Shown: positions 23,277 to 32,793, numbered from the stretch's first letter. The stretch is DNA of 64,000 bases from CAWKKW01 sp963850345 (GCA_963850345.1 CAWKKW010000003.1:324704-388703), one strand, 5' to 3'. A program made the numbers and translations. The notes: generated from the sequence alone by a model not told the origin.

Positions 23277-25595
23277 TCAATTGGTCGGCACGTTAACCCA
23301 GAGAGCGCTGGAAAATCTGGAATAGCGAGGAGGGGTGGACCCGTCATACATGCGAACGTAATAGGCTTCGCCCGCACTCTCTCTCGGAATACTGAAGTTT
23401 GCGACAGGGCTTCGAAGCACCAGGTCGGCGTCATTGCCGGGCCGGAAAGCCCAATCCCGCCTCCGCACCTCGAAGCCTCCGCCCGACGGCGTCGTCGCCC
23501 CGGCTTCAATCGCGATAGCCGTGCCGCTGATGCTGCCGATCGACAACGCAGGCAGGTTCGCGAGCGTGTCTCCCGGCAGCACCGGTTGCGAGGGAATCCA
23601 TGCGTCCGCAGGCACCGTTGAGGTCGTCTTGATGGCCAGGGGTTCAGCCCAGTCATTGGAAAATTGAACGGTGTACTTCTGCACCGAAGGCGACGAGCCC
23701 GCAATCTCGAGTTGCACAGTTCTTACCAGCAACTGTGCGTTCACCTGCGACGAATCGCTCGAGACATCCAGTAGGTCTCCCGGCCAGATGTCTCCACCCT
23801 GCGGATTGCATACTGTATACGTGCCCGCCCATGCAGCGTTACGATCGCAGGAACTGGCAAGCAATGCGGCTGCCGCGTTCTCGCAATCCTGCGAACTTCT
23901 GCAGGCGGGAGAAAGAACGGTCCCAGCCCATGTCGATCGACCTTGAACATGCGCATTTGTGTCTTGATCGATCGAATCCTGATTCGATAACCTCGACACC
24001 GAACGTCCTGGAATCCGGTACGTCACCGCCACAAGCACCCCTGTCGCAGGGACACTCGATGGGTAGAAATGCACGCGTCCCGCTTGCGAAACCTGGCATT
24101 CGGCGCCTTCCGTCGCATCCCCGATCCGCCGAGTTACTGGAACGCCACCGGACAGCTGCGTCGTCACGCAGGTTGATCCAAGCTGCCGTATCGCGGCGCT
24201 CTGCATCGTCGCGGCCAGCGAAGAACTACTCACGGGAACGAAGTGGCAAGCCGATGGAGCGAACGGGATCGCTGCGTCGTACAGCACTGTAACTGCCCCG
24301 TTCGCCCCGAGCGTCACGTCTTGCAGTTCCATCGTGACGTGCGCGGGATAAGGCGCGGCATCTCCGCCCATGCTCGTCGGACCCTCCCCGGTCATATACC
24401 GAAAGGTCTGCAGTACGCGTTGGGCTTCTCTGCAATAGACACGCGCACGGCATGTGTATTTGTGACTATTCTGAAGTGTGACAGATATACCAGCCGGCGC
24501 TCCTTCGACAACCGGAGTTACCAACGGGCCGCCCGCACCGGGCGTAATGCGAAAGCCGAGGAAACAGCCAATGGAGCTAAACTCGCCTGCGTACAACCCC
24601 CCAAGTATCCCCTCGCCGGCGGTTTGTATTTCCACCCCGCAGACCTCGGCCACCACCAGCCCGCCCAGCTCGATCTTGTCGATCGAAGCGAGAGTAGTCT
24701 CTCCATCCGCACCGGTACCGCCAGTCACCTTCAGGCCTGTGCCACTTAGCCCGATCGCAGCAGTGGGATCGGTTCGAGTCCACAAGAGCGAATTGAGCGC
24801 CGCCTCTTGGAACTCATCCTTGAGCGGCTTGGTTCTCGAGCCAGCCGGAAAAAAAGGCAGTCTCGTGAGCTGAAACTCTGAAGTACTTCCGTCGCCGCGA
24901 AAAACCTCTGTTACATATGCCGTCGGTTCGCACTCTCCACACACGACGATGTCGTTTGCAGGAGCCTTCACTCTTGAAGCCGACAGGCCGCTTACCTGTA
25001 AGCTGCCGTCCGCCTCATCCAGGGCGTGTACGACGGCACCCATGGGCGTGACGCTGATGACGTCGTCGATTGCTTTGTAAGACGCGCATGCTGCTGTGAG
25101 TAACTTGCCCGCGTTCAACGACCAGCTGGGCCCGGGCTCGAGAAGAAAATGACTAACGCTTACGTCCTCCAAGCCGGGAGTTACCGAAAGCGCCCATGGG
25201 CCCACTCTGCTGGTGAGTGCTTGTAGCGCTTCTGTGACAAATTGCCCAGAGGTCGCCACTCCCTGCGGAACACCTTGCCTGTTCAGCAGGACCTCATCGC
25301 TCGAGGCCGACACTACCGCCTCGTGGACGGCACCGCCAAGATCATCGCCGACGTACTCCAGTCTTGGTTCAGTCAACATGTAACCGGTGAAGAGAAGAGT
25401 CCCTACGTCATCAGCAACCGTCACTCGGCCATTGCGAGAAGGTACAGGAAAGCCCTCGTCGCATCCCGAGAGTACAAACGAGCAGAGCGCAATCGTGTTT
25501 AGCTTGCGCTCGATGGATAAGGACTGTCGTCCCGAGAGGTGTTGCGAGTAGTCAACCGGTCCCATGCCGTCAAAATTGTCGATCGTGAGTAACAC
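23277..25595 (-). CDS. Phage tail tip/baseplate-like protein
   Basis: A 772-residue protein at the end of the structural operon. The N-terminal ~250 residues (DNFDGMGPVDYSQHLSGRQS, then RNGRVTVADDVGTLLFTGYM) have the beta-rich look of tail hub/tip proteins. The middle contains a jelly-roll-like segment (DEFQEAALNSLLWTRTDP). The C-terminus (EVRRRDWAFRPGNDADLVLR, then ESAGEAYYVRMYDG) resembles a fibronectin-III-like module seen in tail fibres. It follows the putative tail tube gene. I assign it to the tail by position and composition; no receptor or enzyme function can be read. Confidence 0.6.
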   Translation of the reverse strand: MLLTIDNFDGMGPVDYSQHLSGRQSLSIERKLNTIALCSFVLSGCDEGFPVPSRNGRVTVADDVGTLLFTGYMLTEPRLEYVGDDLGGAVHEAVVSASSDEVLLNRQGVPQGVATSGQFVTEALQALTSRVGPWALSVTPGLEDVSVSHFLLEPGPSWSLNAGKLLTAACASYKAIDDVISVTPMGAVVHALDEADGSLQVSGLSASRVKAPANDIVVCGECEPTAYVTEVFRGDGSTSEFQLTRLPFFPAGSRTKPLKDEFQEAALNSLLWTRTDPTAAIGLSGTGLKVTGGTGADGETTLASIDKIELGGLVVAEVCGVEIQTAGEGILGGLYAGEFSSIGCFLGFRITPGAGGPLVTPVVEGAPAGISVTLQNSHKYTCRARVYCREAQRVLQTFRYMTGEGPTSMGGDAAPYPAHVTMELQDVTLGANGAVTVLYDAAIPFAPSACHFVPVSSSSLAATMQSAAIRQLGSTCVTTQLSGGVPVTRRIGDATEGAECQVSQAGRVHFYPSSVPATGVLVAVTYRIPGRSVSRLSNQDSIDQDTNAHVQGRSTWAGTVLSPACRSSQDCENAAAALLASSCDRNAAWAGTYTVCNPQGGDIWPGDLLDVSSDSSQVNAQLLVRTVQLEIAGSSPSVQKYTVQFSNDWAEPLAIKTTSTVPADAWIPSQPVLPGDTLANLPALSIGSISGTAIAIEAGATTPSGGGFEVRRRDWAFRPGNDADLVLRSPVANFSIPRESAGEAYYVRMYDGSTPPRYSRFSSALWVNVPTN

Positions 25596-25610
25596 TGCTG
25601 CTCCTCGTTG

Positions 25611-26591
25611 TTACGGTGTGGAGTTCGTCCCCGGCAGATAGCTGCGGAAGCACAAGGCTGTCTCGCCGTCGTTTGCATCTGTCACAGGCAATGCACGAAA
25701 TGCGGAATTCAGTGTCAATCGCTCCAGGGGTGCGGCCATTCCGACACTCTCTTCCTGCGCTCCTGCTGTCGCTTGCAGCCGCGGATAGTGATAGAGGATC
25801 CGTTCTCCCTGCTCCCCGGCCAGCACGAATAAGCCAGACCATTCCTGAAAGAACCTGCCACCTTCGCGATCTACGAATCCAACGACCGCCTGTACGCGCA
25901 TCGCGCTTTCAGGGATGCCGCCTGGAAGTGGCGCGGCGAGAGTCAAGCCTGCCGCTCCCACTGCCGCGACACTCGCGAGGTTGAAGGTCACGCGCCGGAT
26001 GTAATCCGCATCGCTCTTCACATCCGCCGCATTTCGCACATACGCGGCGCTGATCGGGGCACCCACGAACCCAGTCTCCCCGCGGTAGTCCGTGTCCACA
26101 GCAATCAATTGCCCCACGGCGAACTTCGCAGCGTCCGCCTCAGACATCGCCAGGAACGAAGCGGTCGAACCGTTCGCCAGGCTCACCGCCGGGGCCGCCT
26201 GCGCTCCCGACGCTCGAGCAGCCGATCCTCCTGCCGGAGCCAGCAAATTCATATGCTGCGACCCCGCTTGCAGGGCCATCGACAGCTTGCCCCAGGTAAC
26301 AAACCGGAACGTAACCGTAGCAGCGACGTGTTCTCTCACCTGCGATTGTGTCGTCACAGGCATACCGGCCGAAACAGTCCCGATCTTGCTCTCCGACCTT
26401 CGCGCAAAGTTGTCCACCCATCCCAGGTCGATCCAGGGAGCAGGCGGGCTATCCAGGTCAAACTGCCCGCTTACTGCCGGATCGAACAAAGTAGGTATGC
26501 CCGTCACCCTGTCCACCGGAGCGAAGTAGGCGCGCACTCGGCGGACCACCGGAATCCCCAGACTCGTTACGTTCAACATCGCGGCGCTCAT
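25611..26591 (-). CDS. Phage tail protein (tail-tube candidate)
   Basis: A 326-residue beta-rich protein with no signal peptide. Blocks such as TSLGIPVVRRVRAYFAPVDR, WIDLGWVDNFARRSESKIGT and AATVTFRFVTWGKLSMALQAG fit a tail-tube or tail-sheath-like structural protein (WVDN followed by a long beta region). It starts four bases inside the previous gene (ATGA overlap at 26588-26591), which shows tight coupling. Similar proteins usually sit between head-tail joining genes and tail tip genes, as here. Confidence 0.5.
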   Translation of the reverse strand: MSAAMLNVTSLGIPVVRRVRAYFAPVDRVTGIPTLFDPAVSGQFDLDSPPAPWIDLGWVDNFARRSESKIGTVSAGMPVTTQSQVREHVAATVTFRFVTWGKLSMALQAGSQHMNLLAPAGGSAARASGAQAAPAVSLANGSTASFLAMSEADAAKFAVGQLIAVDTDYRGETGFVGAPISAAYVRNAADVKSDADYIRRVTFNLASVAAVGAAGLTLAAPLPGGIPESAMRVQAVVGFVDREGGRFFQEWSGLFVLAGEQGERILYHYPRLQATAGAQEESVGMAAPLERLTLNSAFRALPVTDANDGETALCFRSYLPGTNSTP

Positions 26592-27082
26592 TGGTTCGCC
26601 CCCTGCAGGAAGCTGAAGACGCTCACCTTTACGGATCTATCCAGCCGTTCGCGAATCGTGGTAACCGGCCCGAACACTGGAGCCGCCCAGAAGATCGCCG
26701 TACTCATCGTGGCCGCGGGTGTCTGCGAATAGTCCACCTTGGTTGCCCGGCTCGGCGCCAGCATCAACAGCAACTCGGCATCCATCGCCTCCAATGCGCG
26801 GCCCCTGTCCAAGCCCATGATTGCCTGTGTGCCGCCGGTGGTGTAATGAATCTCGCAGTCTATCTGTAGCAGTGTCTGTGGCGTGAGCGTCTCCAGCTTC
26901 ATCCCCGTCCACCGCAGCACAAATACATCCGGCGCAATCTGCGGCACAACCGCCTCCGCCTCTTCCGTCAAAATTCCCGGCCGTTGCACACCTCGCAGCG
27001 TCATCACGCGTGCGGGGTTCACGGCCGCCAGCCGGTTGCGCAATGTCATATAGAACGAGTCCTTCGTATTCTGCATAGCCAT
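26588..27082 (-). CDS. Phage head-tail/tail-completion protein candidate
   Basis: A 164-residue protein starting MAMQNTKDSFYMTLRNRLAA. Size, place and the pattern TMKLE-type beta stretch followed by a C-terminal strand (VKVSVFSFLQG) fit tail-terminator or tail-completion proteins. The open frame extends to 27154, but that would overlap the upstream gene by 59 bases. Assignment rests on synteny rather than a diagnostic motif. Confidence 0.45.
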   Translation of the reverse strand: MAMQNTKDSFYMTLRNRLAAVNPARVMTLRGVQRPGILTEEAEAVVPQIAPDVFVLRWTGMKLETLTPQTLLQIDCEIHYTTGGTQAIMGLDRGRALEAMDAELLLMLAPSRATKVDYSQTPAATMSTAIFWAAPVFGPVTTIRERLDRSVKVSVFSFLQGANQ

Positions 27083-27095
27083 CCCATCCGCACAC

Positions 27096-27536
27096 TTACT
27101 GCGCTTGCGGTCGACTCTCCCGCACCAGCAATCGGTAAACGTAGACTCGCCCAAATGCCTCCGGAGCGGCCACGGCTTCCACCAGAAAGATCTTTCCGCT
27201 TAAGACAATTCCGCTGGCCATCTGGAACAAGGTGTCCGCACTGCTCATCGCCAATCCGGCAACCAGGCTGGCAATCGCCGATGCAGAAATCAGCACCTCA
27301 TACTTCGTAGGCGTCCCTTCCTGCAGCGGCACGCGAACTTTGCGAAACAGTGCAGGCGCCAGCGGCACGTCCTGGAACCCGGGTGCGTTTAGGCCGATCT
27401 GCGCCGCGTCGCTCGCGTCTGTAGGCGCCATCGGCAGCCGCAGGCATATACTGCTGCCTCCCAGCGAACGCAGCAGGGCATCCGCCACACGCAAAGATGC
27501 ACCGGTCGACTTTCGACTACTAAGGTCTGCGCTCAT
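27096..27536 (-). CDS. Phage head-tail joining protein candidate
   Basis: A 146-residue protein. The centre reads FQDVPLAPALFRKVRVPLQEGTPTKYEVL and the end FLVEAVAAPEAFGRVYVYRLLV, a beta-strand pattern typical of head-tail adaptor proteins. It lies 3 bases from the preceding connector gene. No diagnostic motif was recognised. Confidence 0.45.
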   Translation of the reverse strand: MSADLSSRKSTGASLRVADALLRSLGGSSICLRLPMAPTDASDAAQIGLNAPGFQDVPLAPALFRKVRVPLQEGTPTKYEVLISASAIASLVAGLAMSSADTLFQMASGIVLSGKIFLVEAVAAPEAFGRVYVYRLLVRESRPQAQ

Positions 27537-27539
27537 GGG

Positions 27540-28163
27540 CTATCCCAACCGGCTCGCCACAAAGGGCCGCAGCAGTGTCTTCACCGTCTCATCGACGAGC
27601 GAACCGGAGAAGTATTCCATCTGCATTGTGTCCATCCGGCTCGACTTCACGTTTAACGATGGAGTGGACTGCGCATTCTTCACGATCTGCGCACAGGCGC
27701 TCTTCACCGCATCGGGAATTACGCTGAGCCCGGCCGTGTAAGTCACCTCGACCTCGTTATAAGGCATGCCGAAGATGTTCTGCGGGAACACCAGTTCTCC
27801 TGTGTCACTCACCCAATCCACGGTCGAGTACTCCAGCGCGATCCAGGTACCCGGCAATCCAAATGCCCAGGCGATCTCCGCTTGGATCGGATACACCATC
27901 TCGCCGCGTCGCGGTCGGCCATAGCGCGCGCGAATGCTCACAAGGGCCGTACTTGCCGGGGCCACTGCCAGTAGCGGCAGGTAACTCAACCGCGCCGACT
28001 GCGATCCCTCGACCAACCGGAGCCGTTCCACATACTGCACAGGATTCAGGCTCGTTCTCCTGCAATGCGCATCGATCAAGGCCGATGCCGCTGTTACCCA
28101 ATCATCGGTCGTATCGAAGGCAAGTCCAAAGTTCTCGTACTCCGTTGCCTGTAGATATCCCAT
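27540..28163 (-). CDS. Phage head-tail connector protein (gp6-like)
   Basis: A 207-residue protein from ATG 28163 (MGYLQATEYENFGLAFDTTD). Its N-terminal helical part (WVTAASALIDAHCRR) and C-terminal part (YTAGLSVIPDAVKSACAQIV, then a helix ending RPFVASRLG) are the hallmarks of gp6/HK97-type connector proteins, which ring the portal. In-frame sequence continues to 28280, but that includes the hairpin at 28236-28261 and is unlikely to be coding. Confidence 0.7.
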   Translation of the reverse strand: MGYLQATEYENFGLAFDTTDDWVTAASALIDAHCRRTSLNPVQYVERLRLVEGSQSARLSYLPLLAVAPASTALVSIRARYGRPRRGEMVYPIQAEIAWAFGLPGTWIALEYSTVDWVSDTGELVFPQNIFGMPYNEVEVTYTAGLSVIPDAVKSACAQIVKNAQSTPSLNVKSSRMDTMQMEYFSGSLVDETVKTLLRPFVASRLG

Positions 28164-28227
28164 CGCTTCGTCCCCGCTCTCGCTTCTTGAACGTGCCGCC
28201 TCTATCGCAAGACTGCCCACGCACTGC

Positions 28228-28261
28228 AAAAGAGAGAGGCCAGCCTCGAGAGACTGACCTC
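28228..28261 (-). terminator. Terminator-like hairpin downstream of the capsid gene
   Basis: On the minus strand GAGGTCAG pairs with CTGGCCTC (one G-T pair) around 10 bases, followed by a TCTCTCTTTT tract. It is ~100 bases after the capsid stop and before the connector start. Confidence 0.5.
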
Positions 28262-28359
28262 CACAACAACCACTCGCCAACAGCTACTCCGAGCAGATCT
28301 CTCATAACAAGATTCGCTCGCACCAACCTGCTGCCGATAATTCGCTAACCAGGTGACGA

Positions 28360-29331
28360 TTAGCGATCGACCAGCACCTGTGTATGCGCATAGCTCGCGC
28401 CCTTCACTACCAGACCGCCAAACTTTACCGCCACATACTGCGAGGCAAGCGAGCCCGGCACGCCGAGTTGGAACACGCGCGGCGAAGGATCGCTGAGCCA
28501 GTGGTACTCGATCAGGTCTTCGGTCACGATGTAGGCCGGCAATACTGCGGTGCCAGATCCCGGAGTACCCGTGTAGCTCAGGGCCCATTCGGGGATCAGG
28601 GGCAGATCGCCTGCCTGTGTCGACAGAGTCTTCACCGAGAATCCGCCATTGATCTCACGCGAATTCAACACCACGTTGAATTCAGTCTTCATCTCGCGAT
28701 CGATCAAATCCAGCAGCACCGGGTTTGCATAGATCGCCGTCGGGCGCACCGCATACCCGCCGCTCGCAACCATCTGTGCTACCGCCGACTTCAGTCCGTC
28801 CACAATGCTCTGGCTCGTGCCGATCGTGGTCGTGTTCCCGCCGGCTGCAATCTGGGCGGCTGCGCCATAGTATTGCGTGGTGGTCGGCGTGGACAGCGAG
28901 GTATCCGTGCCATTCCACAGCGCAATGTCGTGAGTGCGCATCACACCGTCCACTGTGTCGACCAGGTCCTTCGCCTGCAGATAGGCGAATTGCTTCTGCT
29001 GGTTGCCCAGTTCGATGTCAAACAGGTTGTAGTTCAACTGCGCCACGATCGCCTTGAGGGGAACACTCCGCTCAACGCGCGTCGGATTCACAACTGGAGC
29101 TACGATGTTGCGGGGATCCACAAAACCGCCCGCCGCGGTAGGCGCGGGAATAGCCGTCTCTTCAAAGAAGCGCGAGGGGTGGCCGGTTGCCGGAACCAGC
29201 TTTACGCGCTGCCCGAAGGCGCCCCGGCGGCGTACCAGGTCGGTGATTTCGTTCTGATAAAAGGGAACCTCGACCGCACCAGGTCCCATGAAATCCGCAG
29301 CCGAATGTATATCGAAAAAGTTAGCGTTCAT
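28360..29331 (-). CDS. Phage major capsid protein
   Basis: A 323-residue capsid protein of HK97-like type. The N-terminal arm (FYQNEITDLVRRRGAFGQRVK) is followed by the spine-helix and P-domain region (LQAKDLVDTVDGVMRTHDIALWNGT) and an A-domain block (ASGGYAVRPTAIYANPVLLDL, then NGGFSVKTLSTQAGDLPLIP). The C-terminal VKFGGLVVKGASYAHTQVLV strand is typical. A scaffold gene lies immediately before it and a separate protease before that. The length is that of a mature capsid protein without fused delta domain. Confidence 0.8.
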   Translation of the reverse strand: MNANFFDIHSAADFMGPGAVEVPFYQNEITDLVRRRGAFGQRVKLVPATGHPSRFFEETAIPAPTAAGGFVDPRNIVAPVVNPTRVERSVPLKAIVAQLNYNLFDIELGNQQKQFAYLQAKDLVDTVDGVMRTHDIALWNGTDTSLSTPTTTQYYGAAAQIAAGGNTTTIGTSQSIVDGLKSAVAQMVASGGYAVRPTAIYANPVLLDLIDREMKTEFNVVLNSREINGGFSVKTLSTQAGDLPLIPEWALSYTGTPGSGTAVLPAYIVTEDLIEYHWLSDPSPRVFQLGVPGSLASQYVAVKFGGLVVKGASYAHTQVLVDR

Positions 29332-29400
29332 ATCTTCTTTCCGCCTGTTGTCAGGCCTTGGTTCCTTCTACTGCTTACCTGCTAAACTGCTCCGCTGCTG

Positions 29401-29820
29401 TTACGAGATCAGGGAACCTGCCCGCAGCAGACGAGACTTCACCGCGATCCGCTGCTCCAGGCTCAATCCCACCAGTGCCGCATCGAGTAACCCGGCGTCC
29501 ATCGCCTCTCCGCCGGTAACGCTCGATTTGGCAAGTAACTGTACCGGTTGCGTTCCCGCCGTCTTGCGCTCCACCGGAGCCTTGGCAGCCTGCGCCCGCA
29601 ACTCGGCAATCTCAGTCTCGGCTGCATGTAACCTTCGTTCCAGCTCCGTCTCCCCGGCTGGATGCTCGACCGCCGCCACCACCTTCTGCACTTCCCCTGA
29701 AATGGCAGACTCTCTCGCCTCCAGCCACGCAACCGTCTTCTCCAACAGACTCGCTGCAGCGTTCAGACGATCTACGCTCTTTCCCAGCGAGTCAGAAGCG
29801 TTCTGTTCATTCGTGTTCAT
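29401..29820 (-). CDS. Phage scaffolding protein candidate
   Basis: A 139-residue, strongly helical, acidic protein starting MNTNEQNASDSLGKSVDRLN. A long coiled coil spans ~20-85 (LLEKTVAWLEARESAISGEV, then ETELERRLHAAETEIAELRA), and the C-terminal helix is basic (LSLEQRIAVKSRLLRAG). Position between protease and capsid genes, low complexity and length all fit a scaffold. AAAGG lies upstream of the ATG at 29820; the longer frame to 29925 overlaps the protease. Confidence 0.6.
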   Translation of the reverse strand: MNTNEQNASDSLGKSVDRLNAAASLLEKTVAWLEARESAISGEVQKVVAAVEHPAGETELERRLHAAETEIAELRAQAAKAPVERKTAGTQPVQLLAKSSVTGGEAMDAGLLDAALVGLSLEQRIAVKSRLLRAGSLIS

Positions 29821-29905
29821 GCCTGTTACCTTTCTGTTTGTCTTCGCCGGCGTCGAGTCCGTCCACGGATCGAGCCGCTGTTTCACTGCGCTTCGAGATA
29901 CGCGA

Positions 29906-30472
29906 TTACCTGCCTGGCACTCCATAGGCCGCGAGCCATTCCTTACATCCGTTCTGCCTTCGTGCCTCGATCTGTGGAACCAGTTGAAACGCAGTGTTCT
30001 GATACGCCGCCTTCTCGCGCAGCAGGATGGCCGCCCCAGTGAAGGTCGCGCGTGTTAACGTCCACACCGCGGCCCGCATATCCGCCACGTGCGCATCTGC
30101 CAACTCGTACGACATTCCCATGACCCCACCCTTCGCCTTCTGCATCTGTTCGGCGACCTCGGGAAAATCGCGGCCGTACAGGTATCCGCTCACACTCAAC
30201 CTGTTGCCCTTCACGTCCGCTTCCGTGATCAACCCGCACTTTCTGCGCGCATCGTGACCATCCCACTCGGGCCGATAATCCACTGCCATCCCCAGCAACG
30301 AAGGAAGTGCAGCCATAGCCGCCGCGCGTGTCAGCAACACCCGGTGACCTCGAGCCCCCGATGGCGCCTTATCGCTCGGTTCATCCACCAGCGTGAGCAC
30401 GCCCTCGAAGGGAATCCGATTTGGATGACCCGCCACTGCAGGAATCTTTACCGCCATTGCTTCAAGTCTCAT
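29906..30472 (-). CDS. Phage prohead protease candidate
   Basis: A 188-residue protein between portal and scaffold genes. It has PFEGVLTLVDEPSDKAP at the N-terminus, YRPEWDGHDARRKCGLITEA with a possible catalytic His, and AKGGVMGMSYELADAHVADM with a possible catalytic Ser. This His-then-Ser order matches the herpes/HK97-type prohead protease fold. Fold recognition would be needed to prove it; a non-proteolytic capsid-decorating protein is the alternative. Confidence 0.55.
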   Translation of the reverse strand: MRLEAMAVKIPAVAGHPNRIPFEGVLTLVDEPSDKAPSGARGHRVLLTRAAAMAALPSLLGMAVDYRPEWDGHDARRKCGLITEADVKGNRLSVSGYLYGRDFPEVAEQMQKAKGGVMGMSYELADAHVADMRAAVWTLTRATFTGAAILLREKAAYQNTAFQLVPQIEARRQNGCKEWLAAYGVPGR

Positions 30473-30497
30473 TCCTCCCCCTACTTCTTATTTCCAC

Positions 30498-31772
30498 TCA
30501 ACTCCCTCCGGCCGCTGGCGCCACATCCGCCTTGAGGCCTAATCCCCGCATCGCGCGCACCTCATCCACCGTCAGCACCCCGGCCTTCAGCAGCGTGGTC
30601 TGTATCTGTACCTCGGTCATCACATCGCGTGAATCCAACTCGTTGAACACGAATTCGAATTCGCGCCATCCCAGCTTTTTGGCGAAGAGATCTCGCGTCA
30701 GATGCTCGGCGACCAGGCTGGCCAAGGGCACAACCGCGCTGCGAAACGCCTCATCCGCTTGCTCGCTCGCAGTTGATTGATTGACGTCTCTCTCCAACCC
30801 CAACAACATCGGAGGCAGCGAGAATGCATTGCCTACCATGCGAATCAGAAACTCCTGCCAGTTCAGCCGCAGATCCGCATCCGTTCCCGACGCGAACCGC
30901 AACACCTCCGGCTTCTGCTCAGAACTCAACACCGGCACTCGCCCCGTGCCCTCGATCTCGTCCTGCCACCAGCGAATCAGCCGTTCGTGCTGCGCCGGCG
31001 TGGTCTCGTTCAACCACAAGGCATACTGCACCACTGAATTGCTGGCCAGCTTCCCGGCGAAGCGATGCGCGCCGAGAAATGTGTTAACTGTCTCGAATGC
31101 CACCTCCAGCGGCCCCAGCCCAAAGGGCGTGTACGTCCGCGGATTCATTCGCAGGTAGATCAACTCGTCATCCCGCAGCGTCACCGCCGCCGCCACCCCA
31201 AGCGCCGCCTGCCCGTAGCGCGGCATCTCCGCCGTTCCATCCCACTTGGGATTGATTCGGATCGTTGCCCCATCCACCGGCCACAGCTCAAACGGCCGCT
31301 GCTCGTTCCCGGTCAGCACCATCTCAATCGCGCCGAAACCGCCCACCAGCGTGTCCTCAAGCACCTGCTCGAGCAGCGTGCGGAAGGAGTCGCAGCCATT
31401 CGGCTCCTCCAGGCAGCGCCGCAGGATCTCTCCTCGCAGTGCGGCATCCGTAACCGAATCGGTTGCATACCCGCGCTTCAGCTTGATCTGCCAGTCCAGG
31501 CTCGCGATCCGGTCCTTGATCACATTGATGGCGCGTCGTGCCAGCGGTGTCTCGGCAAACCTCCGCAGGTTCGCCGGCGTGGGCTTCGGCATCAGGTTCG
31601 CTGGCGAAGCTCCCATGTAGGGAGTCAGGATCGAAGGCAGCCCCAGCGTCCTGCGCGGCTCAGCCGCCGCCTCGATCGTCTCCGCCGGTCGCCCTCCACC
31701 CCATCGCCTCCAGGCTTTTTGGATCGTCTCTTGTACTCTCACGTGATCTACGCCTTTCCGGTTCCACACCAA
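30498..31772 (-). CDS. Phage portal protein
   Basis: A 424-residue (or slightly shorter) portal protein, the dodecameric ring at the capsid vertex. Landmarks are PLARRAINVIKDRIASLDWQ, LVGGFGAIEMVLTGNEQRPF with WPVDGATIRINPKWDG, MNPRTYTPFGLGPLEVAF, and SLPPMLLGLERDVNQSTASE in the stem/crown region. The open frame begins at a TTG at 31772. A GTG at 31742 with GGAAAGG upstream is an equally good start. A terminator for the preceding cassette lies immediately upstream, so the portal operon probably has its own promoter. Confidence 0.85.
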   Translation of the reverse strand: MVWNRKGVDHVRVQETIQKAWRRWGGGRPAETIEAAAEPRRTLGLPSILTPYMGASPANLMPKPTPANLRRFAETPLARRAINVIKDRIASLDWQIKLKRGYATDSVTDAALRGEILRRCLEEPNGCDSFRTLLEQVLEDTLVGGFGAIEMVLTGNEQRPFELWPVDGATIRINPKWDGTAEMPRYGQAALGVAAAVTLRDDELIYLRMNPRTYTPFGLGPLEVAFETVNTFLGAHRFAGKLASNSVVQYALWLNETTPAQHERLIRWWQDEIEGTGRVPVLSSEQKPEVLRFASGTDADLRLNWQEFLIRMVGNAFSLPPMLLGLERDVNQSTASEQADEAFRSAVVPLASLVAEHLTRDLFAKKLGWREFEFVFNELDSRDVMTEVQIQTTLLKAGVLTVDEVRAMRGLGLKADVAPAAGGS

Positions 31773-31776
31773 AACA

Positions 31777-31802
31777 CAAAAGGCATGGCGCTATGCCATG
31801 CC
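31777..31802 (-). terminator. Terminator closing the HipA-like/DUF3037 cassette
   Basis: GGCATGGC and GCCATGCC form a perfect 8-bp stem on a 5-base loop, with TTTTGTGTTTT following on the minus strand. It ends transcription 41 bases after the DUF3037 stop and before the portal gene. Confidence 0.75.
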
Positions 31803-31842
31803 TCTGCCATCCTGCTCTCCAGGTCTTCCGAAGAACCTCGCC

Positions 31843-32664
31843 TTACATCTGAAACTCCCGCTGCGCAGTCTCTGCGACGCGCGGCAGGTCGGTCGTCGTT
31901 AGCACGCGAATGGACTGCTGCTCCATCGTCTCTACCGCGAATCGGTACTGCGTGATCCGGTCCTCATCCTGCGCGGCGCCGCTCACCTGCGCCAGCGGTT
32001 CCACCACCGCCGTCAACTCGAGCATCGCCTGCTCCACGCGCGACACGCCCTCGCGCATCGCCGGCGCGCTGAAGGCCAGCACCTTGGCGATCTCCAGGTC
32101 CCCCTCGAGCGAGACCGCGTGGAACATCCGCACTACGCCATTGGGCCGGTACCCGCAATCAATCCGCAGCGGATCTCCGGGGCGCGTGTAACTCGCCGCC
32201 GCGATGCGCTTCCGCATCAGGTCCCACACACCCACCCGTTCAAACTGCGAGCGCATCGCATGATGAATGGCCTGCCGCCCACTCCGCCGTGAAACCGCCT
32301 CTCGCTTGCGCGGCTCCACGTAGAGTTGCATCAACTGCTCCATCTGCGCGGGCAACGACTCGGCCAGGCATCCCTTGGCCTCCGTTAACTGCACTCCGTT
32401 CGACAGCGAATCTTCGAGCAGCCGCATCGCCTGCGAACCCGGCTCGCTCAGGCTGCGCCGCACGTCGGCCTCCAGAGCCTCCAGCATCGCGGTATCGGCG
32501 TCCGGATCCACGCAGCGCACTCGCGACCAGTCCCGCGTAAAGCGCACCGCCTGCTCCGCCGCGCCTTGCTCGCGCAGCATCACCCCGATATTCACAAACT
32601 CGTTCTTCACCGGGTCCGGTACATACCGGATCAGGAAGAACTCGCATGGCCTGCGCTCTCTCAC
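31843..32664 (-). CDS. DUF3037 protein, partner of the HipA-like kinase
   Basis: A 273-residue protein. The N-terminus PCEFFLIRYVPDPVKNEFVN followed by IGVMLREQG is the DUF3037 signature. The rest is helical, with an Arg-rich block (EPRKREAVSRRSGRQAIHHA) near the middle. DUF3037 genes are often found directly beside HipA-like kinase genes, as here, and the two probably act together; the activity is unknown. The gene lies between phage terminase and portal genes yet has no known virion role. The intergenic gap to the kinase gene is 129 bases, so the two may not be translationally coupled. Confidence 0.75.
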   Translation of the reverse strand: MRERRPCEFFLIRYVPDPVKNEFVNIGVMLREQGAAEQAVRFTRDWSRVRCVDPDADTAMLEALEADVRRSLSEPGSQAMRLLEDSLSNGVQLTEAKGCLAESLPAQMEQLMQLYVEPRKREAVSRRSGRQAIHHAMRSQFERVGVWDLMRKRIAAASYTRPGDPLRIDCGYRPNGVVRMFHAVSLEGDLEIAKVLAFSAPAMREGVSRVEQAMLELTAVVEPLAQVSGAAQDEDRITQYRFAVETMEQQSIRVLTTTDLPRVAETAQREFQM

Positions 32665-32793
32665 GACCGCATCCCTCTCGCCTCATCCCGCTCTCGAGGC
32701 TTTTCTGGGGGACTTCCTCCGCCCACCTTAACCCCGCAACTCGATCCCCTCACTGTACTATCGGCAAAGCCACACCTTCCCGGCAGCCCCACC

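Noticed and set aside
28164..28280. N-terminal extension of the connector protein
   Set aside because: The extension contains a terminator-like hairpin, and the conserved protein starts at the ATG at 28163.
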